Shown piece by piece: positions 56,301 through 64,000 of a stretch of 64,000 nucleotides of DNA (positions within the stretch are counted from its first letter, which is position 1; every line of letters begins with the position of its first letter). The notes beneath the pieces are model-generated. The model worked only from the letters and a program-made list of their open reading frames with translations. It was not told the origin of the DNA and searched no databases. The DNA comes from Micromussa lordhowensis. Its lineage: Eukaryota; Cnidaria; Anthozoa; Scleractinia; Lobophylliidae. Made by a program: the position numbers and the translations under genes. The stretch is from positions 14,127,479 to 14,191,478 of the forward strand of contig OZ026608.1 of NCBI GenBank assembly GCA_964020085.1, written 5' to 3'.

Positions 56301-56836
56301 CCTTTTGAGTTCTGGCGGGAAAAACCGTTGGTCTTTGGCTTCTCGCTTTTTGATAGCGCCTTTTTGGTCCAATTCTCCATAACTGCATCTCTTTCCGTTT
56401 CAGGATCAAAAGGTTCCATTTCCTCATCAACTGCATTAATACAAATGTTGAATGGGGATCCCGTTGTTGCTTTCTTTGCCTTTTTGGTCGGTGGTTTTCC
56501 AGCGGTTGAGCACTCGGCGAGACCTTCAAACTCATAATCGTCGAGTTTTGCTGGTTTCTTTCGGCTCCTTACTCCCCCTTTGTTGCTAATATCCGCCTGC
56601 TCTCTATTTTTCTTTAGAAGGTCAAGAAAATCACTGCATTCCTTCTTCGTACCTTGCTTGAGGCATGTTGCTTCATAGTACACCTCCATAATGCTACCCT
56701 TAAGTTCATCAACGACACTCCACAGGACGTGAGTGGTTCCGTTTTTCTCTTCAACTTTGTTTGCTGGCACAAGATATGGCCCTCTACATTTCTCATCTTC
56801 TAACGGAAATTCTACTACGTAAAACTGAGTAGCCAT
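53398..56836 (-). CDS. BEN-domain protein with ubiquitin-like middle region (3 exons, 568 aa)
   Basis: Exons 56836-55915, 55699-55586 and 54068-53398, both introns phase 1 (GTGAGT and GTATGT donors; TTGCAG and TTATAG acceptors), give 1707 nt. The N-terminal ~75 aa begin MATQFYVVEFPLEDEKCRGP. Next is a long basic, Ser/Lys-rich linker with nuclear-localisation-like runs (KKAKK, RKQQRSQREEK). Then comes a stretch of about 60 aa with ubiquitin-like spacing (ISVSPETTFEGLKRKISE, GNQLLILKGKEWL). Exon 2 adds 38 aa. Exon 3 has a coiled-coil start, a Pro/Thr-rich link, and a C-terminal BEN domain: KLFALKLFELVFRREE, LDPNRMAAVKEH, WPIIKKALDEKCRMVRN. BEN domains bind DNA or chromatin partners, so a nuclear role is inferred. 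The upstream in-frame ATG at 56980 is less likely than 56836. Confidence 0.88.
54595..54757 (+). mobile_element. LINE-type 3' tail with (TTGAC)n end, in intron 2 of the BEN gene
   Basis: ATTTAATAATAAACTTGACT followed by imperfect TTGAC/TTGAA units looks like an L2-like 3' terminus. It lies antisense to the BEN gene. No coding part. Confidence 0.4.
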
Positions 56837-57111
56837 CGAGCTTTTGCTAAGCACAAGACAATATCGAATGTTGGTGAAGAGTCTGCAACTGGCCGTTGAC
56901 CAAGAAATATTACAAATCTCCCGCTTATGATTCAGGTAGTTCAGGTGACCTCTTATTGGAAGACAGGTAATAGGATACATAAAGTAAAAGTGTTTATTAC
57001 AAATGCATTACGAATGACAGTTCCACAAACAAAGCAGAATTTTATTGATAAACATCACGAGCCAGAGAGAACCGGAAGTTCAAAAATTCGTTCAGTCTGG
57101 TTGCTACGGAG

Positions 57112-57119
57112 TGACGTCA
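57112..57119. promoter_or_regulatory. CRE site (TGACGTCA) upstream of the BEN gene
   Basis: A perfect palindromic CREB/ATF site about 280 bp upstream of the BEN gene ATG. Its position is plausible for a promoter element. No TATA box is obvious. Confidence 0.4.
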
Positions 57120-57334
57120 TAAGTCGGTCTTGTAGCTATCATCGAGCTTGATTTGCGGTTTTATACCGCCGAGTTCGGCAATTAGTTTATCAGCAATAAT
57201 GTATAAAGTCATGTGGAAAGAGGCATGTTTATTTTGAGGGGCTGGATTACTAGGTTGACGTTTTATGAGGTTGGATTTAATTTAACGCTGGGAAAAGTGC
57301 CTTCATTCAGAAGTGTAGGATGGTTGACTTCGAT

Positions 57335-57359
57335 ATTCGACGAGCTCAGCTCGTCGAAT
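57335..57359. repeat. Short palindrome ATTCGACGAGCT-C-AGCTCGTCGAAT
   Basis: Twelve-base perfect arms with a one-base spacer. It stands alone in the otherwise non-repetitive BEN upstream flank. Confidence 0.85.
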
Positions 57360-57539
57360 GTCCTACGAACGATTCGAGGGATTGGTTCCTCCTCAATTCT
57401 AAGGTATGCGGCGTTCCTTTGGCGCGTTTTATGGCGACCAGCCCGTTAGTTGCAAATTTTCCTGGTGAATTTAGGACGGTCTCACTCGATGGCGCGCAAT
57501 TGGATCGAGGTGTTTACAAAGATGTTAATTTGTTCCTAC

Positions 57540-57770
57540 TGCCTCTTCATTCGGTGTTGTCTCCGCCATTCTGCCCGAAACCAGACGAAGACATGAAGAC
57601 GCGTACAGCTGGTTGGTTGACGCGATTAATAGCCTAAAGATAGAGTCAAGACCAGAGACCAGCGAGAGCAACGATCGCAAAGACGAAACGACACCCCAAA
57701 CGTGTGCGGATAGCACTACAAATAGCTTCAGTGATATTACCTTAAGGTTACAAAGAATGAAGACCGAGGT
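57540..57770 (+). other. Possible exon-like open segment, unrecognised
   Basis: One plus frame reads SSFGVVSAILPETRRRHEDA, then YSWLVDAINSLKIESRPETS and on through a Thr/Ser-rich stretch into the first unit of the tandem satellite. The composition is gene-like, but no start, acceptor or domain can be fixed. It may be an exon of an unseen gene or chance. Confidence 0.2.
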
Positions 57771-59025
57771 TGTCGCTGTATGCCTGAGTTTTTCTGGGAT
57801 ATATAACATGATTTACGGGTGTTAATTTCTTTTTTTTTGAAGTCCTGGCATCACTGTATGCCTGAGTATTTCTGGAATATATAACATGATTTACCAGTGT
57901 TTTTTTTCGACGTTCATAGACGGTTAATAGACAAATGTTATATATCCTGGTTGAAGTTCTGGCAACATTGTATGCCTGAGTATTTCTGGGATATATAACA
58001 TGATTTACCAGTGTTTTTTTTTCGACGTTCATAGACGGTTAATAGACAAATGTTATATATCCTTTCTGGTTCATCCAGGTTGAAGTCCTGGCATCACTGT
58101 ATGCCTGAGTATTTCTGGGATATATAACATGATTTACCAGTGTTTTTTTCGACATTCATAGACGGTTAATAGACAAATGTTATATATCCTTTCTGGTTCA
58201 TCCAGGTTGAAGTCCTGGCATCACTGTATGCCTGAGTATTTCTGGGATATATAACATGATTTACCAGTGTTTTTTTCGACATTCATAGACGGTTAATATA
58301 CGAATGTTATGTATCCTTTCTGGTTCATCCAGGTTGAAGTCCTGGCATCACTGTATGCCTGAGTATTTCTGGGATAAAATCATGATTTACCAGTGTTGTT
58401 TTGTTTTTTACCGTTCATAGACGGTTAATAGACAAATGTTATATATCCTTTCTGGTTCATCCAGGTTGAAGTCCTGGCATCACTGTATGTCTGAGTATTT
58501 CTGGGATATATAACATGATTTACCGGTTTTTTGTAGCGCTGTTCATAGATGGTTAATATACAAATGTTATATATCCTTTCTGGTTCATCCAGGTTGAAGT
58601 CCTGGCATCACTGTATGCCTGAGCATTTCTGGGATATATAACATGATTTACCAGTGTTTTTTTCGACATTCATAGACGGTTAATAGACAAATGTTATATA
58701 TCCTTTCTGGTTCATCCAGGTTGAAGTCCTGGTTCATTCATCCAGGTTGAAGTCCTGGCATCACTGTATACCTGAGTATTTCTGGGATATATAACATGAT
58801 TTACCAGTGTTTTTTTTCGACGTTCATAGACGGTTAATAGACAAATGTTATATATCCTTTCTGGTTCATCCAGGTTGAAGTCCTGGCATCACTGTATGCC
58901 TGAGTATTTCTGGGATATATAACATGATTTACCAGTGTTTTTTTCGACATTCATAGACGGTTAATATACAAATGTTATATATCCTTTCTGGTTCATCCAG
59001 GTTGAAGTCCTGGCATCTCTGCATC
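57770..59025. repeat. ~127-bp tandem satellite, about 10 units
   Basis: The landmark GTATGCCTGAG recurs at about 57777, 57856, 57970, 58099, 58226, 58352, 58483, 58612, 58766 and 58892, so most units are 126-131 bp. One interval is 154 bp because of a partial internal duplication (GGTTGAAGTCCTGG twice). Units contain GGGATATATAACATGATTTA, GTTCATAGACGGTTAAT and TTCTGGTTCATCCAGG. It is non-coding. Confidence 0.93.
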
Positions 59026-59029
59026 CTCT

Positions 59030-60450
59030 TTCCCCAAAGAAGTTGATAATAAAATGAGTTCACTTTCTTTTTGATGAGAATATTTTCTGATGAGAATATT
59101 TTCTGATGAGAATACCAAGGCTGTAGTCTTAAGAATATTTCAGGAATAAACCCGAGACTGAGATTATGAAAAAGATTATTTTTTTTTGTGTAAATTTTGT
59201 AAAGAAAAGAAGAAAAAACTTTGTAGCCCATATTTTTTTTATTTTTTGTCCCTGTTCTTTACCCGGATGTTGCGTGTGCAAATAGGTCGCATGCATGTGA
59301 AAAGAAGCATTTACGCTCGAGTCACTCAGAGGCAGGTCGCCCCGGCGGGGTGAAGTTGTTTCAGTCCACTCCTCCGGTGCATATGTATAAACGCGACCAG
59401 CAGTTCACAGTAACAGGAAAGTATTTTACATATTAAAGTACTCGTACAGTACCCTAAATTCTTTAAATTTGATTCATTTTGTACTCAAGGGTCTGACCGA
59501 AATCACCCTTCGAGCAGAGTCTATGTGAACGCTTTTTTGAGCTGATAGGAGACGGTACAAAGCATGTGTACTGTAAGAAAAGGCTCTGCTTGCAGGGTGG
59601 ACCGAAATAAACATGCTATTTTTCAGTATACTGCTCAGATGATGCGTTTTCCCGAATCGCTTAACTAATATTTCTAAAGAAAGATAGAATACTCGAGAGG
59701 TTTGAAAAACTCAGTGATAATTTTTGTGATTATTAACCGATTTTCAAAGTGTCGGTACATATTTTCGAGTTCGACTACTAGAATAACTGATCAAATTATC
59801 TTTGGAATCACTAGGCGTTTACGAACCGAAACATATATTCAGAGATACACTGGCAGGTTTGAATTAGAATTTCTGTGGAAAATCTAAAATTATCTTTGGA
59901 ATCACTAGGCGTTTTTAAGAACCGAATATATATTCACTGAAAAGAGATACCCTCGCATGTTTGAATTAGACTTTCCGTGGAAAATATCACAACATTTCTT
60001 ACTTCTTGGATATTTCTTGGCTGCCGGTCATGATCGGCTTCGGTTAAAAAAAATAGCAGTGATAACTGAGATAAGCTAAAACGCTTCAGCTATACATGTT
60101 GCCGGCATAGCTTTACCGACAAGAGTAAGAAATATATCAAAGCGTCAAAGTTTTAACCCGGCGGTTGCGCGCCAGCCTAGAAAACATATTGTTCCGACGT
60201 TAAAAAAATAACCAACGCTTTTCTTTGAGTCGAAACTATTCGTGTCAATGGACCTCCCGAATCGCCGACTGATAATATGTTTTGTACATTTCTGACACGT
60301 TTTTAATGGCACAATGGAGTTTAGTTACGATAAATGCATTTTCACACTTTAGGATTATGACACATTCGCGCTAAACGTGACACATCTTTTAGACCACAAA
60401 CGATCACCGCCAGGGATATGATTACATTGGAATGTTACAAGCCACTGGAT
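59030..60450. other. Intergenic, no gene seen
   Basis: AT-rich. An 80-bp near-duplication (ATTATCTTTGGAATCACTAG at 59797 and 59888) is present. AGGCTCTGCTTGCAGGGTGG at about 59581 matches AGGCTCTGCTCGCAGGGTGG at about 41986, a dispersed fragment beside the Penelope remnants. Confidence 0.4.
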
Positions 60451-60495
60451 ATCCCGTGGAGATCATAGACTAAAAGTCTATGATCTCCACGGGAT
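60451..60495. repeat. Perfect 21-bp-arm hairpin
   Basis: ATCCCGTGGAGATCATAGACT, loop AAA, then its exact complement. It stands just outside the foldback element. Confidence 0.95.
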
Positions 60496-60604
60496 GCCGG
60501 GTCTGTTTTTAGGTTGCTAAGAACGTCTGGCTCGTTATGATAGTTCAACAATGGCTACCTCTAAAACAAGGAACGGGGAATGGAGGAACGGGGAACGAGG
60601 AACG

Positions 60605-61243
60605 GGGAACGGGGAACGGGGAATCTCTAAAAGGGGGAATCTCTAAAAGGGGGAATCTCTAAAAGGGGGAATCTCTAAAATAGGGAATCTCTAAAATAGG
60701 GAATCTCTAAAAGGGGGAATCTCTAAAATAGGGAATCTCTAAAAGGGGGAATCTCTAAAAGGGGGAATCTCTAAAAGGGGGAATCTCTAAAATAGGGAAT
60801 CTCTAAAAGGGGGAATCTCTAAAATAGGGAATCTCTAAAAGGGGGAATCTCTAAAAAGAGGAATCTCTAAAATAGGGAATCTCTAAAATAGGGAATCTCT
60901 AAAATAGGGAATCTCTAAAATAGGGAATCTCTAAAAGGGGGAATCTCTAAAAGGGGGAATCTCTAAAATAGGGAATCTCTAAAAGGGGGAATCTCTAAAA
61001 GGGGGAATCTCTAAAATAGGGAATCTCTAAAAGGGGGAATCTCTAAAAGGGGGAATCTCTAAAAGGGGGAATCTCTAAAATAGGGAATCTCTAAAAGGGG
61101 GAATCTCTAAAATAGGGAATCTCCAAAAGGGGGAATCTCTAAAAAGGGGAATCTCTAAAATAGGGAATCTCTAAAAGGGGGAATCTCTAAAATAGGGAAT
61201 CTCTAAAAGGGGGAATCTCTAAAATAGGGAATCTCTAAAATAG
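60605..61243. repeat. 16-bp minisatellite, left arm (~39 units, two unit types)
   Basis: Units GGGAATCTCTAAAAGG and GGGAATCTCTAAAATA alternate irregularly, with rare variants (AAAAAGAG, CTCCAAAA). The two types differ only in their last two bases. Confidence 0.97.
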
Positions 61244-61943
61244 AGAAAAGCCGGCATGGCAGTGAGGAGAACGGAAGGGGTGCGTTTACATTTCTTCTTA
61301 ATGATAATAAATGATTGGGAATGCCGGCCTACTTTGAAAAGTATATTTGAGAAAGGCTTTTTTAATGTGAAAACAATAAGTCGGGCACAAGTTTAGGCGA
61401 TCGGACGTGATCAATAATCGCACTTTCCACGAACTGTGGAATCGGCTAAACGCTATTAAAGCTTATCTGGAGATCAGTGCAAAAATGAGAAGGCTAATAA
61501 AACTGGTATTGTTTGTATCACAATTGATCTCTCCGCCTTCTCTAATAGCCGTTTCTAGTTGGAGCAAAGGTCATGATTGTTTTGCAAGAGAAAAAATATC
61601 AATGAAAAATGCGCTTTATCAGCGATGTTATTACCCTGGTTCCAGAGGTATGGTTTGCACGCTCTGATCAAGCTCGACAACGTTGCATGTCTTTTGGTGT
61701 AAACCGGAAACCACGCAAATGCTAAATATGTTTTGATTGTGTCTGGTGGGTTACGTTTAATGGCATAATTTACTAGACAAGTAATGAGAACATACAGTTA
61801 GCATCTGCTTTGTTATAATAAAAAAAGACAAATTCTCTCAAAGTAGTATCAAATGGCAGGAAATGGTTGCGAGAGCGTGTTTAGATAAGACATGTCATCC
61901 TCCGTCAGTCGCCCTTTTGTCGTGTCAATGGCTTCAGCTCAAC

Positions 61944-62193
61944 ATGGATAATTTCAAGTTTCCATTCGCGTTTGCCAGCAAACGAAAAAAGCTGGACGCG
62001 CTTGATGGGCTTCCACAATTTAGCTGGCATGAAACTGCGAGCCAGGAAGTAATTGGTCAGGGCTCATTTGGCGCGGTATTTATTACCCGGTATCAGACAA
62101 CAGCAAAGCCGGCCGAAACAGTGGTTGTGAAAAAGCTACTCCATACAGCCAGCGATTTCACTGAAACATTCATAAAGGAGACCAAGATTTCTC
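61944..62193 (+). pseudogene. Protein-kinase N-lobe fragment captured in the foldback element
   Basis: From MDNFKFPFAFASKRKKLDAL the frame runs into a kinase glycine loop, VIGQGSFGAVFITRYQ, then ETVVVKKLL with the beta-3 Lys, then FIKETKIS as the start of helix C with its Glu. After 62193 the frame enters a duplicated 55-bp low-complexity unit and stops. The C-lobe, HRD and DFG motifs are absent. Up to that point the frame is open (an in-frame ATG exists upstream at 61863) and the residues are conserved. It reads as a copied first exon of a Ser/Thr or Tyr-like kinase. It cannot be an active kinase by itself. Confidence 0.75.
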
Positions 62194-62204
62194 AAGCAAT
62201 AATT

Positions 62205-62314
62205 CCGCGTTTTTTTTTAAAACAAAACGTCGCTTCGTGTTATGTTCATGATTTTCGGTATCCGCGTTTTTTTTAACAAAACGTCGCTTTGTGTTACGTT
62301 CATGATTTTCGGCA
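62205..62314. repeat. Two-copy ~55-bp tandem duplication
   Basis: CCGCGTTTTTTTTAA…ACAAAACGTCGCTT…TTCATGATTTTCGG is present twice in a row, breaking the kinase frame. Confidence 0.85.
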
Positions 62315-62929
62315 TCGCTTCCTTTGTTGACGAAAGGAATGAAGCGACGTGGCAAAAAAAATACAATTAATTCTGGTTTTCTACGATTTTGCTGAAATTT
62401 TAACATGATGGTGCTGAATTGTTACGGAATAGATGCTACTTTCGTAACCGAAGGTTTTTGTTTGACCTAAAGGAAAAACTACCCAGAAAAGGTCATCGAC
62501 GATTCAAACGAATATAAATTTAGATATGTTCCGAGCTGAACTTCTAGTGAAAAAATATTTTTTTTTATGAGCGCTTGGTTCTTTATTTTTTTCTGCATGT
62601 CTCAAAACTGTTATCCGTACTGATCTTTGTTGTCGTTTCCTGAAGTTTCATCACGCGGCACCGTGTCTTTATCTGCACAACAAACTTTCGTAAATGTTCT
62701 TCTGTCGTCTGTAGTGAAACTTCGTCCACATTTTCTGTTCATTGATAACTCATTGGTTAACATATTCGACATATCGATTTCTTTCGGCATCGACTAGAAG
62801 GTTGAGCCTTTATTACGTGTCTGCAGTATTGCCCATTGCACGTGACTGAGCTTTGACACGAATGCGCTCGACACAGAAAAAATGTAAACGCACTCGTTCC
62901 GTTCTCCTCACTGCCATGCCGGCTTTTCT

Positions 62930-63268
62930 CTATTTTAGAGATTCCCTATTTTAGAGATTCCCCCTTTTAGAGATTCCCCCTTTTAGAGATTCCCTATTTT
63001 AGAGATTCCCCCTTTTAGAGATTCCCCCTTTTAGAGATTCCCTATTTTAGAGATTCCCCCTTTTAGAGATTCCCTATTTTAGAGATTCCCCCTTTTAGAG
63101 ATTCCCCCTTTTAGAGATTCCCCCTTTTAGAGATTCCCTATTTTAGAGATTCCCCCTTTTAGAGATTCCCTATTTTAGAGATTCCCCCTTTTAGAGATTC
63201 CCTATTTTAGAGATTCCCTATTTTAGAGATTCCCCCTTTTAGAGATTCCCCCTTTTAGAGATTCCCCG
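62930..63268. repeat. 16-bp minisatellite, right arm (~21 units, inverted)
   Basis: Reverse complement of the left-arm units (CCTTTTAGAGATTCCC and TATTTTAGAGATTCCC), with the same two types. Confidence 0.97.
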
Positions 63269-63342
63269 TTCCCCGTTCCCCGTTCCTCGTTCCCCGTTCC
63301 TCCATTCCCCGTTCCTTGTTTTAGAGGTAGCCGTTCAACAAT

Positions 63343-64000
63343 GGTTGGAATGCTCGCGTACTGAGCAGGAAAAAAAGCCCAATTATCGTCATATACATCT
63401 GAAAGATCATCATGTAAAGGTACATTTTAGCAATTTGTGACGGCTGTCCTAAAATACTCGGATTGTTCGTGATATTTTGATGCCGTGACTTTTTAAAGAT
63501 GTTTGACATAACTGACGTTTACTCTGGAACTCAATTAACTGAGACATTCAGAAACTTGCAAAATTTGGTACCTACCTTAGATTTTTCCTCTCAGTGTTTC
63601 GTAAGAAAAACATCATTTGATCTTCCCTAAAAATACCCAGGTAAATTCTCTAATAAGTTTGTAACTGAGGTTATCTTCTGAACTGTAGAGTACATTGCTT
63701 TGTTCTTACCATTTGTCGGCAAGCGTAAATGCTCTCAGGAACGTCAATACTTTTATGCCACTCACAGTGGACGGAACTGACTGTGTGGCACCCACGCGAA
63801 TTCATTGCATTTCGTTCGTTCTTTTAATCATGTAAAGAAAGCTGACGACTTAAATCAAAGAAAAAATTGGGTTTCATTTTAGGCAGCTATTACATCCGAG
63901 TAGTAAATTCTCATGTTAGCTCTTTACTTCTCTAAGTCCGTAGTTTGATGATCGTGTGCAATACCTCAGTAAAAGCACCCTAATGACAAGTGATGACAGA
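63343..64000. other. Right edge, no gene seen
   Basis: Non-repetitive AT-rich sequence. The short minus-strand open frame at 63321-63509 spans the element border and is not a gene. Confidence 0.4.

Larger units (their letters stand above)
60553..63332. mobile_element. Foldback/MULE-like element with minisatellite arms, 10-bp target duplication and captured kinase exon
   Basis: The left arm (60553 to ~61292) and right arm (~62881 to 63332) are inverted copies. Outer ends GGCTACCTCTAAAACAAGGA / reverse complement, an ACGGGGA-rich spacer of identical order, then a 16-bp minisatellite, then a shared inner border GCCGGCATGGCAGTGAGGAG followed by TGCGTTTACATT. Arm lengths differ (about 740 and 450 bp) only through minisatellite copy number. 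The direct repeat GTTCAACAAT stands on both sides (60543-60552 and 63333-63342), a 10-bp target site duplication. Drosophila FB and Mutator-like elements make duplications of about this size. No transposase is inside. The 1.6-kb interior holds a host-like kinase fragment. Confidence 0.9.

Noticed and set aside
60553..63332. Reading the regular AATCTCTAAAA array as CRISPR
   Set aside because: Units are contiguous 16-mers without unique spacers, in an intron-bearing animal genome, and form transposon arms.

Overview
This is an intron-containing, AT-rich animal nuclear window dense in short inverted-repeat elements. Small genes with GT-AG introns, CR1/L2-like and Penelope-like retroelement debris, and many palindromic MITE-like repeats fit an anthozoan cnidarian, probably a stony coral. 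That assignment is inference from gene style and repeat texture; nothing in the window names the species.

Layout. 0-5 kb: broken LINE pieces and low-complexity repeats. 5.9-20.1 kb: the most unusual locus, two convergent copies of a folate/pterin fusion gene. The architecture is dihydroneopterin aldolase (FolB), then pterin pyrophosphokinase (FolK/HPPK), then a pteridine-reductase-type SDR (PTR1/FolM). Copy A (+, 5975-7858) reads as an intact two-exon FolB-FolK protein of 302 aa, but its PTR1 part is mostly gone, leaving a C-terminal remnant at 8745-9008 behind a nest of MITEs. Copy B (-, 20045-16371) has four exons and a complete PTR1 domain, but FolK carries a frameshift and FolB has lost its catalytic Tyr. 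Animals are not expected to have FolB or FolK. Between the copies lie a GGGGCTC heptamer array (11.47-11.98 kb) and an intronless Shaker-type potassium channel gene (13684-15210) with an almost uncharged S4.

20-32 kb: no convincing gene; several hairpin MITEs, a Penelope (GIY-YIG) fragment, and a young foldback-type element (30710-32166) with 229-bp arms and a 5-bp target duplication. 32.6-46.9 kb: a five-exon calmodulin-like gene (151 aa) reconstructed across 14 kb, with introns at classical calmodulin positions and a LINE tail and hairpin elements in its introns. An internal CRE/TATA promoter candidate sits in intron 3. 47.8-48.4 kb: a nested palindrome. 49.65-50.60 kb: an intronless retinol-dehydrogenase-like SDR. 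52.84-53.02 kb: a dense cluster of TGATCA palindromes. 53.4-56.84 kb: a three-exon BEN-domain gene on the minus strand, with a CRE in its upstream flank. 57.77-59.02 kb: a ~127-bp tandem satellite. 60553-63332: a second foldback/MULE-like element, whose long inverted arms are built of a 16-bp minisatellite, flanked by a 10-bp target duplication and enclosing a captured protein-kinase N-lobe exon.

How they work together: only the two folate genes form an evident functional unit (pterin metabolism). The channel, calmodulin-like, SDR and BEN genes look like unrelated single genes. Exon joins were made by hand from splice consensus and reading phase; no transcript or database evidence was available.
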